From contig JAUIMM010000698.1 of the NCBI GenBank assembly GCA_031769625.1, positions 1,352,001 through 1,416,000 of the forward strand: a DNA stretch of 64,000 nucleotides. Direction: 5' to 3'. The position numbers and the translations under genes are program-made. The notes under the pieces were generated by a model, which did not search any database, had not been told where the DNA came from, and was given only the letters and a program-made list of their open reading frames with translations. This document shows positions 53,283 to 63,660 of this stretch, piece after piece. Source of the stretch: Taudactylus pleione (lineage: Eukaryota; Chordata; Amphibia; Anura; Myobatrachidae). Each line of letters opens with the position of its first letter. Within the stretch, counting starts at the first letter, position 1.

Positions 53283-55720
53283 TTATGAGGGTGAGAGGAT
53301 GATCAGCTCAGTCTTAGACATGTTAAGTTTAAGAAAGCGCTGGGACATCCAGGAAGAGATAGCAGAGAGGCAGTTGGAGATACGAGTGAGGAGAGATGGG
53401 GAGAGTTTAGGGGAGGAAAGGTAGATTTGAGTATCATCAGCATAGAGATGATATTGTAGGCCAAAAGAGCTGATGAGTTCGCCTAATGAATATGTATAGA
53501 GGGAGAATAGGAGAGGTCCAAGAACAGAACCTTGGGGAACACCTACCATTAGTGGAAACAGGGGGGAAGAGGAGACATAAGAGACCGAGAAGGAATGGTC
53601 CGGAGGTAGGAGGACAGCCAGGAGAGGGCAATATTACGTAGACCAAGGGAGTGAAGAATCTGCATCACGAGAGGGTGATCCACAGTGTCAAAAGCAGCAG
53701 AGAGGTCAAGGAGAATGATCAGAGAGTAGTGCCCTTTAGATCTGGCAACAAGGAGGTAATGGCTGACTTGTTGTAAGGGCAGTTCCATTGGAGTGGAGAG
53801 AACGGAAGCCTGATTTGAAATGGTTCAAGTAGGAAGTTGGAGGAAAGAAAGGTGGTAAGGCGGTTGTAGACAACACGCTCAATGAGTTTGGAGACAAAAG
53901 GGAGGAGAGAGATGTGTCGGTAGTTGGAGAGAGTGTTAGGATCAAGGCTAGGTTTTTTAAGAATGGGGGAGACAAGGGCATGTTCGAATGCAGAAGAGAC
54001 AGTGCCAGATGAAAGCAAGAGATTGAGGAGGTGGACAGGATGGGAATAGGCAAGGGGAGAAAGGTAGCAGAGGAGGCAGCAAGTGATAGTGTCATGGGGG
54101 AAGGTGAAAGAGGGGGAGGACCTTATGAGGGCCATGAATTCCTCTCCTGATATAGGGGATAAGGATGTCGGAGTCTGTAAGATGGATGGAGAGGGGTGGT
54201 TAGGGTAAGGAGGTGGAGGAGTGCTGAGGGTCTGGTGGGATATAATGTCCTGAAGTATGGAGTCAATTTTAGATGTAAAGTAAGTGGCAAAGTCTAGGGC
54301 AGAGAGCGAGGAGGGGGTGGGCAGAGGAGGGACTTGAAAATGGCGAAGGGACGCGGGGGTTTGAGAACTGGGAGGAGATGAGGTTTTCGAAATATGATTG
54401 TTTAGAGAGGGAAAGGTCAGCACTGTAGGATGAAGCATACATTTGTAATGGATGAAGTCTACCGTAGAGCGTGTTTTTTTTCCACTGTCGCTTGGCAGTA
54501 CGTGAACACTCTTGCAGGTATCTGGTGCATTTGGAATGCCAGGGTTAAGGTGTGGATCTGCGAGGGTGAGTAGTGATCGCCGGAGCAACAGAGTCAAGAG
54601 CAGAAGTAAAGGGAAGCATTGTATAGGGAAGTGGCCTGTTTAGGGTAGGAGAGAGAGAATAGGGGAGAGAAGTGAGTCAAGCAGGGATGAAAAAGCAACA
54701 GTGTCAACGGCCTCAATGTTACGCTTAGTAGCCTTAGCAGGTAGAGGAGGGCAGGGAGAAAGGGATAAGTTAAAAGAGAGAAGGTGATGGTCAGGGAGGG
54801 GAATGGGGAATTGGAGTAATCAGAGATATCACAAAAGTCAGTAAATACCAGGTAAAGTGAGTGCCCACTCACATGTGAGGGTGAGGAGGTCCATTAGGGG
54901 AGACAAAATGAAGTTGTGAGGGTAATGAGCTTAGAGGCAAAGGATTCTGTGGGAATGTCGTTTGGAATATTAAAATCACCTAAGATAATGGAGGGCAAGT
55001 CAGAGGCGAGAAAGTGAGGGACAAGGAAGCAAAGTTATCAAGGAACTTGGAGGGTCAGAAGGACGGTAAATGACAGCTACTCGGAGGTGTACTGGTTCGA
55101 AGAGACGTATAGCATGAACTTCAACTGTAGAGGGATGGTTCTGAGGGTATGAAGGACCCCCAACACCACCACCATGGCCACCTCCAGGCTGGGGGTGTGG
55201 GAGAAGGTGAGGCCCCCAGAGGGGAGAGCTGTAGGAGAAGTGGTGTCAGAGGGTGAAATCCAGGTTTCAGTAATGGCTAGGACACAGGTTCTCAAACTCG
55301 GTCCTCAGGACCCAAAGCAGTGCATGTTTTCCAGGTCTCCTCACAGTCACAAGTGAAATCATTATCTCCACCTGTGGATCTTTTAAAATGTGTCAGTGAG
55401 TAATTCCTACACCTGTGCACCTGCTAGGTGACCTGGAAAACGTGACCTGTGTGGAGTCCTGAGGACTGAGTTTGAGGGCTAGGAGATTCACCGAGTTGTA
55501 GATGAAAAGGTCATGGGTGGGGACCAGTTTATTACAGACTGATCTGGTATTCCAGAGGGCACAGGATAGAGGGACAGAGTTTGTGGGAGAAGTGTGAATG
55601 AGATTATCAGGGTTGCTGTAGTGTGGAGGTGAGATTCATTTTGGGGAATAGGGGTATTAGAGTGTAGTGATCATGCGGGCTCCAGTGCTTGGAGGAGAAC
55701 CTGCAGGAGGTGGGCAGGGA
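53283..55720 (-). pseudogene. L2-type ORF2 (endonuclease-reverse transcriptase), many frameshifts
   Basis: The protein nicks target DNA with an APE-type endonuclease and copies the RNA there. The endonuclease start is readable at about 55490-55570 (LWNTRSVCNKLVPTHDLF) and, across the nested MITE, at 55210-55295 (LAITETWISPSDTTSP). The reverse transcriptase follows: ALVSPILKKPSLDP and NYRHISLLPFVSKLIERVVY (about 53850-53960), LIILLDLSAAFDTVDH with the first catalytic Asp (about 53690-53720), [17 protein letters not shown] (about 53495-53543), and YADD (53433-53444). The frame changes several times, for example near 53830, 53550 and 54600, so no active protein is possible. Confidence 0.92.
55283..55476. 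mobile_element. 194-bp hAT MITE nested in the LINE endonuclease
   Basis: The left end is CACAGGTTCTCAAACTCGG and the right end is GGACTGAGTTTGAG, with the inner arm GTCCTCAGGAC inverted. The element is bounded by a perfect 8-bp duplication GGCTAGGA (55275-55282 and 55477-55484). The duplicated bases lie in the codons for LAI of the LINE motif LAITETW, so insertion into the LINE is unambiguous. A few bases at the right terminus appear lost. Confidence 0.9.
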
Positions 55721-55751
55721 GGGAGTTTAATGAGATGTGGATGGATGTGGG

Positions 55752-55752
55752 G

Positions 55753-55790
<38 letters not shown>
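55752..55790. repeat. (TA)n microsatellite
   Basis: A run of TA following the 5' edge of the LINE. Confidence 0.95.
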
Positions 55791-55881
55791 CAAAAGGGTC
55801 TGGCACTCAATGATAAAATATATACTGCACCCCGTTGCCTGCACACGGGCGTCTGGACTCCAGACCCACAATGGTAAAGGT

Positions 55882-56031
55882 GAAGAAAGTGTGGCACTCA
55901 GAGGATTTAGTATGCAAACAAGGACTTTACTCCTGTGGTCAACGTTTCAATGAGTTAACTCATTGAAACGTTGACCACAGGAGTAAAATCCTTGTTTGCA
56001 TATTAAATCCTCTGAGTGCCGCACTTTCTTC
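55882..56031. mobile_element. 150-bp near-perfect palindrome with GAAACGTTGACC
   Basis: Two 75-bp arms meet at TGAGTTAACTCA (55951-55962) with no loop and only three mismatches. Each arm carries GGTCAACGTTTCAATGAG. It lies between TA runs at 55752 and 56058. It shares the ACGTTTCA signature with 935-1205 and 38440-38610 and is the cleanest member of that group. Confidence 0.85.
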
Positions 56032-56035
56032 ATCT

Positions 56036-56051
56036 TGTGTGTGTATGTATG

Positions 56052-56105
<54 letters not shown>

Positions 56106-56120
56106 GTGTGTGTGTGTCTA
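56036..56120. repeat. (GTAT)n, (TA)n, (GT)n compound microsatellite
   Basis: GTGTGTATGTATGTATG leads into a TA run (56058-56102) and then TGTGTGTGTG. Confidence 0.95.
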
Positions 56121-57271
56121 AGTGAAAAACAATACAGCAATACTACTTACTGTGAAAACATTATTTTTTGTTTATTTAAAAAAAAAAAAGACCTGCCTCA
56201 ACCTTAAAATGGCAACTATATAGGAACCTCCCCACCCCAAACTCCAGGTTTGTAACTATTACATCATCAACCCGATGTCATTGTATCACATGTTGCCAGG
56301 GGCCACCTATTTCTTGGCTTTACTGAAATGCTGTATGGAAAATCCGTGCTGGCTGGCGGCCCTATCCCACACACGCAGGGTTAATTTATACTCCTGTTCA
56401 GGAATTCAGACCAAATAACCAAGCTGCAGTGTGTGTGTGTGTTTTATTTTATCAGTGTGCTTCAAGTGTGCAGCTGATAAACTGTTCTGCATAAGGCCTC
56501 TATCTGAAGCTAACAAAAGCCAGGAGAGATGAACTGCACACTTCCCTTTAATGTCTTCCTGTGGCAGCTTTCATAGATCTTAGCAACACTGTAGGAACTG
56601 TACTACAGCTAGCATCAGATCATCATGCAGATGACTTCTGCTACAGGTTTCACCATTTGTTTTACAAGCAGCAAGAGGAGGTATCTTATTCATAAATAAT
56701 GTAAGAAATCAATTTAAGGAGGGGCTGCAGCAAATCAGAACAAAAAGCATCATTGGCTTTACATGTCCATCTAGCTCATTTCTACTTTATTTTCAATTTT
56801 AAAGGAATTGAGCAGCAGAACAAAACCCTTTCTTCTTCTCCATCATAGCTGAAGTAGCACAAGGTGTCCCATTAGATGTGCTTCACAAGTTATACTTGAA
56901 CTTTTTCTAAAGCCTCTATGTGACTGGCAACTAATTACCCTTTATATAACAAGACTTTCCTCTGGTGTGCTTACTCCAGTATCCTGTGTTCCATCCCATT
57001 ACATGCTACAGCATTTCCTTCTATAGTAGCATAGACATCTGCTGGTAATGCAATATCCCATGAACCTTTACTCAGCTGTGCATTAACACTGTAACATTTT
57101 CAAGACAACTTTCTCCGCCTAATGTGTACACTAATCTGAAGCTCCTATCCCTTTAGGTTACAATTTTTACTGGGACCCACAGAAATTCCCCTGCTCTAAG
57201 CTTTGTTTAGAATTAGATACATGCTTTATTCAGTATCCATTCTGTTTTGTTTTATTTAAGAATATTGCTAA
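56121..57271. other. No gene seen; possible conserved noncoding DNA
   Basis: This is unique-looking sequence. The part at 56460-56830 has balanced composition and is free of repeats, which would suit conserved noncoding DNA, but there is no direct evidence. No ORF is credible. Confidence 0.35.
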
Positions 57272-57464
57272 GGGGTCGATGCAATTAGCCTAGAGCCCCG
57301 CAGTGTGCAGTTGCAACGGCGTGGAAATACTAGCGCAAAGGCACACCAACTCGCCCCCAAATTGCCGAATTTCGTTTGCAGCCCAATGGGGGCTACCGTA
57401 ATTGCGGCATATCTGAGCACTTACTCGCGGTGCGATTCTGCTCACGTCAAATTACATCGACCCC
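57272..57464. mobile_element. 193-bp Harbinger-like MITE with TAA duplication
   Basis: The ends GGGGTCGATGCAATTAGCC and AAATTACATCGACCCC are flanked by TAA on both sides (57269-57271 and 57465-57467). GCAGTTGCAACGGCG and TACCGTAATTGCGGCATAT are also in the MITE at 6817-7022 in similar form, so they belong to one family. Confidence 0.88.
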
Positions 57465-58401
57465 TAAGGTCTTTCGGATGATAACAGATGGGTCATTATT
57501 TAATTTGAATGAGTTGTTATAAAGATACAGATAAAATGCTTTTATTAAGGTCCTCCTCATCCGTAATTCCTAGGTTAGGGTTCATATTAGATTATGTACT
57601 TGGCAAAATTGTGATATTAGAATCTAGAGTTGGATAATGTTAACAGAATATAAATGGCATATATTGTGTACACCCCTTCCCCTATTATTTACATTATATT
57701 ATGGACTTTGGCAGTAAAAGGTTAGCATTGCATCACTAGTTTCTTGCGTTTACCACTTCAAGATAGCCATGTATTAAACAGATCAGTTGTGGAAATAGAT
57801 TTTTCTTGATTGTTTGTATAGCACCAGAATTTAAAATGTTACGTTATCTATTTCACTTTTTGGGTGGTGTAGCTCTCATTAATGTTTTTGCAATTTATGT
57901 GAAAATTCATATTGAGACATGTGCTTGTTACACAGCTTGTTAAACTCGGTGAGCACTTAAAACAAACTTCATGGTAGAAGCCTGTAGGTTCAAACCGTGC
58001 TTTGCAGCGTATGGGTTTAATTCACCTCTAGGTTATTTAATGAGCTCCTTTCCATGTGTATTAAAGCCTGATGTGGCTGTGTAGAGAGGAAGGGAGACTG
58101 CAGTCTGTTGGGGGAAGGTGGGCTCTGAATTTATAAGAACAATAGAATTTCACAACCTCTGGAAACAATATAGTCCTCCATGTCTGGCTGTTTTTTGCTA
58201 TCTGTTTGAGATCCAGATTGAACTTGGCCTCTTGCCTCTACTGTGCAAAGTATTGAGGACCTGCGGAAGGTCAGCGCCTGTTTGCTTCTTGCCTCTACTA
58301 ACTTTAATACACTGTAATCAGCGGCAAACGCAGGATTTGAAAGGGAGGTTTCCAAATCCTTGGTTACCGAACCAATGAAAAAACATCCAGCAACAAATAA
58401 A
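57465..58401. other. No gene seen
   Basis: AT-rich, nothing recognised. The 86-codon ORF at 58118-58378 has no domain. Confidence 0.45.
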
Positions 58402-58429
58402 TAGACAGACAGACAGACAGACAGACAGG
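58402..58429. repeat. (ACAG)n microsatellite
   Basis: About seven AGAC units. Confidence 0.95.
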
Positions 58430-58577
58430 ATTTAGGACCACTACAGTAAAATATACCCCTCAGACTATGACAGGGTACACACCCCTACTGACACAGACAC
58501 ACACACCTCTATCACTAAAAAACATGAATGTGGCAGGCAAATAAATACAGCCAACATGATTTATTAAAGACCCTCCC

Positions 58578-59655
58578 TCCCCCCAGTAGTGGTCCCCCCT
58601 TTGCAGTGCCCCCAGTAGTAGTCCCCCTTATGCAGTGGCCCCAGTAGAACCCCTTATATAGTGCCCCCAGTAGTGGTCCCCCCTATGCAGTACCCCAGCA
58701 GTAGTCCCCCCTATGCAGTGCCCCCAGTAGTAGTCCCCCCAGTAGTTGTAACCCCTATGCAGTGCCCCCAGTAGTAGTCCTCCTTATGCAGTGGCCCCAG
58801 TAGAACCCCTTATATAGTGCACCCAGTAGTGGTTCCCCCCTTTGCAGTACCCCAGTAGTAGCCCCCACCTTTGCAGTGCCCCAGTAGTAGTCCCCCCTTT
58901 GCAGTGTTCCCAGTAGAGTAGTACCCCCTTTACAGTGTCCTGTATATAGAGCCCCACCAGTAGTAGTCCCCCTTTTACAGTGCCACTTATATAGTGCCCC
59001 CAGTAGTAGTCCCCCTTTAGTGTCCCCCCCTATGCAGTGCCCCCAGTAGTAGTCCCCCCTATGCAGTGCCCCTAGTAGTAGTCCCCCCTATGCAGTGCCC
59101 CCAGTAGTAGTCCCCCCTATGCAGTGCCCCCAGTAGTAGTCCCCCCTATGCAGTGCCCCCAGTAGTAGTCCCCCCTATGCAGTGCCCCCAGTAGTAGTCC
59201 CCCCTTATGCAGTGGCCCCAGTAGAACCCCTTACATAGTGGCCCCAGTAGTGGTCCCCCCCTATGCAGTACCCCAGTAGTAGCTCCCACCTTTGCAGTGC
59301 CCCCAGTAGTAGTACCCCCTTTGCAGTGCTCCCAGTAGCAGTACCCCCTTTGCAGTGTCCAGTATATAGAGGCCCCAGTAGTACTCCCCCTTTTGCAGTG
59401 CCCCTTATATAGTGCCCCCAGTAGTAGTCCCCCTTTACTGTCCCCCCTATGCAGTGCCCCCAGTAGTAGTCACCCATGCAGTGCCCACAGTAGTGACCCT
59501 TATAATAGTGCCCTCAGTAGTAGACCTCCCAGTAGTGCCCCTTATATAGTGCCCCCAATAGAAGTCCCCCCCAGTAGTGCACCTTATATAGTGTCCCAAG
59601 TAGTAGTCCCCCTATTCAGTGCCCCCAGTAGCGGCCAACCCCTCTATACAGTGCC
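58578..59655. repeat. 29-bp satellite, about 36 units
   Basis: The unit is CAGTGCCCCCAGTAGTAGTC plus CCCCCTATG, period about 29 bp, with deleted and variant units in blocks (AACCCCTTATATAGTG types). A higher-order repeat is visible: the series at 58780-58990 recurs at 59200-59440. The unit is homologous to the array at 35690-36530. Flanks lack clear hAT termini. The 156-codon ORF at 59393 is satellite. Confidence 0.92.
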
Positions 59656-59720
59656 TCCAAACACACTTAAACTTACATTGCTGCAGATGGATGTAGTAAA
59701 AAAAATGTTAACCATTCAAT

Positions 59721-60236
59721 TGGTATACAATCAGGAAGCCGGCTGCAGCCGGCTTCCCGACTGCTTTATCCCGGTGTGGTATAAATGTGAGGCGTCTATA
59801 TCTAGACGCCTGTCATTTCCCCGGCGCCCGGCATCCCGATCGAAGGGATGCAGGGCTCTTTGAGCTGACAGCCGCGGGGGTGGAGGGTTAGGTTTAGGGC
59901 ACTCGGGGGGGACTTAGGGTTAGGCTCCCCTCCGGGAGGTTTAGGCTAGGGGAAGGAGGGGTTAGGGTTAGGCACCCCCGGGGGGGGACTTAGGGTTAAT
60001 CCCCCCCGGGGGACTTAGGCAGCGGGGAAGGGGGGGGGTTAGGGTTAGGCACTTAAGGGGGGGGGGTTAGGCACCCCTAAGGAGGGTTAGGGGGCTTAAA
60101 TTAGTAGATACTTACCTTACCACGATCGGGATTTCCAGCGCTGTCGGGCTTCCGCTGCCGGGCTCTGCTGTTTTGTCGGGCTGCCGGGATTCGAACTCCC
60201 GGCCATGCGGCAGCCGGGATATCACACCGATTCCGT
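59721..60236. mobile_element. Element with telomere-like core
   Basis: The left end is near GGTATACAATCAGGAAGCCG and includes the perfect palindrome AAGCCGGCTGCAGCCGGCTT (59736-59755). The core (59880-60100) has GGTTAGGGTTAGGCACC and GACTTAGGGTTAGGC repeats with G-runs. The right part has CTTACCACGATCGGGATTTC and GGGATATCACACCGATTCCG. Confidence 0.68.
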
Positions 60237-60703
60237 TCAATTGCCCCTCTCTAAAACTGCAGTCTCTTTTAGACGCCACAAAATTGGAGCAGTATGGAAC
60301 GTGATCTAAAATGCATGAGTTCACTTCCTATCATTACAGTCACATGACATGCTAGTGTGGTACACATGGTCAGGTGACGCACTGTCTGGTATGCCTCCAT
60401 TCATCCTCTACAATTTCATTATGCAGAAGTGCCCCACATTTAACACAATCTCACAGCAGGTTACATACTCATACATAAGTGTCAAACTTGTTTGCAGAGA
60501 TTGCAGTAACAAATTTGCTGGTGCCCCAGTTGCCTTGAAATACCATGCACTTCTACATGCTCCTATTAGTTTCATGTGTTCTTCTATACTTAGGCTTGAT
60601 CATCTGGTATAGAAAAAAACATGGCATGTTACTATAGAAGCCCAAAAGTAGTGCTAGGGTCAGGAGCCACTGTGCTGCTGACAGCAGCCCTGCCCATTTC
60701 TAT

Positions 60704-60704
<1 letters not shown>
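60237..60704. other. No gene seen
   Basis: Unique-looking, no signal. The 87-codon ORF at 60349-60612 has no domain. Confidence 0.4.

Positions 60705-60759
<55 letters not shown>
60705..60759. repeat. (CTAT)n microsatellite
   Basis: About 13 TATC units. Confidence 0.95.
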
Positions 60760-60937
60760 GTTTGCCTATACGTAGCATGCTTTTTAGAGTAGGAGAAAAG
60801 ATATACGGTAGTAGCACTTGCAGATCAGCCTGCTCAATGGAACGTTAATGTTCTTTCGCATCACATCCTGTTAAAAATGTATTAGCCTGTCTATTTTTTA
60901 TTACCCTCTAATTGGCTAATAAAGGCTTCATCATAAT

Positions 60938-60969
60938 TCCCCCCCCCCCCCAAAAAAAAAAAAAAAAAA
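60938..60969. repeat. Poly-C/poly-A tract
   Basis: A run of C followed by a run of A. Confidence 0.9.
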
Positions 60970-61171
60970 TCTAAGTTACGACTGGTCATTTCACAGGCCA
61001 CTTTATCTCGGATTTTGAATGGACAAAATCTAGTATTAGAATAGTGTCCAATGATCAGTGAAACACGTCAGAGGGATATCTGGCAGTATTTTACCCCAAC
61101 ACACTCGCACACGCGCACACACCTACACACCTTTTACTGGTATAGTGCTGGCATAGAGAATATGTGAAAGA

Positions 61172-61761
61172 CAGAGCCGGCCCTAGGCATAGACAAATTC
61201 GGCAAATGCCTAGGGGCATTTGAAATGCCTAGGGGCATGCATACCAAGCCTACGGGTAACTCAGCTTGACAGTGGGCAATGATGGGACCAGGACAGGCGA
61301 ATGCACCTCTGCTCTTGTTGTTCTAACGCGAACGGAGCTCTCACCTCAGCTCTGATCGGGTGGCAGCTCATACAGCCGGCAGGAATTGGGCTGGGGAGCA
61401 GACACAGTGGGGACAGCGGGCAGTAACAAAAATTGCCACTGGAGGAAGGCTACTGGGCATGCCCAGCCACAGCAGCTCCTCCTCCCATGGATCTTTGCAG
61501 AGTCCAGTAGCCTGGGCCTGCCTACATGGAGACAAACAAGGGGGTGGGGGAACCAATGCTGTTGCTGTCACAGGGCACTAAAATGTCTATTTCTCTGTGG
61601 ATGAGGAATGCAATGGGTGAGGGGTGATTATGTTGCTGACTGCTGCTGTGATCTGTACTGCTGGTTGATTGGTGCTGGGTCAGAGGCGGAACAAGCTATG
61701 GTGCTAGGGGGCACCACCCAAATTCTTGCCTAGGGCATCAAACTGACTAGGGCCGGCTCTG
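61172..61761. mobile_element. 590-bp hAT non-autonomous element
   Basis: The ends CAGAGCCGGCCCTAGGCATA and GGGCCGGCTCTG are perfectly complementary over 12 bp. They are flanked by a perfect 8-bp duplication GTGAAAGA (61164-61171 and 61762-61769). Near both ends the motif TGCCTAGGGGCAT / TTGCCTAGGGCATC recurs. There is no transposase; ORFs of about 70 codons in the GC-rich interior are fortuitous. The intact duplication indicates a fairly recent insertion. Confidence 0.92.
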
Positions 61762-61769
61762 GTGAAAGA

Positions 61770-63660
61770 TGCTGATTGTATTGCTTATAAAAGCAAATTT
61801 CTATTTGAATGCAAATTTAAATAATCGTTAACCGTTAAAGCAGATTTACCAGGTAGTTACTTAACCTGTCATATGTGACCATATCATATCGTTAGGTAAA
61901 TAAAATCTACCTCCCAAGGCCTATTCCTCCATAAAGGGCTTGTCGCTGGTCTTTGCTGATTCTCTGACTGTCTCCTCCAGCTGATGAAGCACCAGAACAC
62001 GCTCCTAATGAGCACACTAGGTATAGGGCTGTTGCAGGACCAGCTAACAAGGTGTATGGCTGTCATTAAGCATGATGACCTCATGAAGCAGAAATAGAGA
62101 GTACTGTGACTACCTGTGCACAATATTATTCATATTATCATTGCTTTTATTTGTATACTTTATTATATACAGATGATTCATTTCTTGCAGTGTACTGACA
62201 AATGGCCATAAAGTGTTAGCAGGTAAAGAGATGAAAGGGAAATGATATTTCTGTCGGCCGCTTGTAGACTTTTACACGGTTTGTGAAAGACAAATGATGG
62301 GTTTAAACTATAGGATTTGGCAAAGGTCACTTTCTGCACGTTTTGTTTTAGAAGGAATCCTAGTTATAATAGTGTGATATCCTGCAGATCATATGGTACA
62401 CCTGTTGTATTCTTCTATCCGAAATGTAGCCCCTAAGACTGAAAGCACTTGTTTGAATGAACGCAGCTTGAGCGTACTCGGCAAGGAATATTTTTGAGCA
62501 GTGCGTTTGGACATGTCTGTTCACGTAAAGGATCTATTATATTACACAGGGAGGACTTCTATTAACTATGTCGGAATGACTTTTATTTGTATACGTGAAT
62601 ATCCTTTTTTTAGGTGCCAGTGGCAGGCGGTAGGTAAGTGCTGGCTGCGCAGATATACAGTGCTAATTGTAATATGCAGTGGGATATGTTGAATTTATTT
62701 AAATAAAATGTGCATTTTGTTCATTTAGTTTTAGACTGTTTCCTTCACCTTTACTGAACATTATGCCCCTCCAAATCCAATGAGGTCTGTCTTTATTGAT
62801 GTTTTCCAATCAGTCACAATTTCACTTTTAGTTTTAAAAGCAACGTAATGCACTGCAACATAACCAGATTGTGTTACAGAGCCAAGCGGGAGAAACTGGG
62901 GTCACACTATTACAACTTATGGAAAAATATAGTCACTCCACTGTCTACTCCCATGTTTAGCTCTGCGAATAAATGAAGTTAAATAAAAAAAATGAAGTGC
63001 ATGCGACAGGTTATGCAGGAAAAAAAACGTATGTATGTGTTAGCAGTTATGGATGGTAACGGGAGCCTCAGCTTATGGGCTTTTATTGTAGTCTGAAGAG
63101 GGTGACGCAGGTTACAGATGCCTGTATTTGGGCTCCTAGGAGAGTGGGCTCTGCCTGTGTACCATTCTCTGTATCAGTATTGTGTTAGACTGTGTATTCT
63201 GTGCGCCTGCTTTCCGTGCTGCACACTCACGGCTTGCTTGGTGCTTGGCACGCTGTTCTGTGTGATTATAATGAGCCCTTGTGCTGTGATTCATAGCAAT
63301 CTTGGAGAGCATAGAGAGGAGGAGGAGGTGGATTATAAATGTACTTACACACTTGCACCCACCCTTTCCTACCACCTCCTAAGGGTGGGTGGAGGTCTTC
63401 GGAAGAGAGAGGAAAATAAATCTGTAATTGTTTAATTTGTAGTTATCTCCAGAAGAAAACAAAGCAAGGCTCTTATTGTTACTTTTAATCTGTCTGCCGT
63501 TTATCTTAAAAAAAAAAAGATTAAATTCTATGTTATTGTGTAAGACATAGCACTGAGTGCAGTTTTATGGTGGTTTTTTATACAGTACATATTGCACCAT
63601 CTTACTCAAGAATTGTGAAGATGGAAAGCTAGTTATAGCATTTGTAACCCATTCACTTAT
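61770..63660. other. No gene seen
   Basis: This is unique-looking sequence. ORFs up to 105 codons (63118-63435, both strands) have no domain and no splice context. A poly-A patch is at 63509-63520. No mobile element is recognised. Confidence 0.45.

Larger units (their letters stand above)
52262..55745 (-). mobile_element. L2-clade LINE retrotransposon, nearly full ORF2, inactive
   Basis: It reads 5' to 3' on the minus strand. The 3' end (52262) has an (ATA)-type tail followed by a 3' untranslated region of about 950 bp containing the GCTGCAGAACCC and CTCGTGAGAAC blocks shared with 36644 and 45803. The coding part, 53283 to about 55740, holds an endonuclease and a reverse transcriptase. It is the only retrotransposon in the window with recognisable protein sequence. 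A hAT MITE (55283-55476) interrupts it. Confidence 0.9.

Noticed and set aside
59205..59863. ORFs of 90 and 156 codons across the 29-bp satellite
   Set aside because: Translated satellite; no conserved domain.
63118..63435. 105-codon ORF with hydrophobic stretch
   Set aside because: Cys/Leu-rich run by chance in unique DNA; no signal-peptide context, splice sites or domain.
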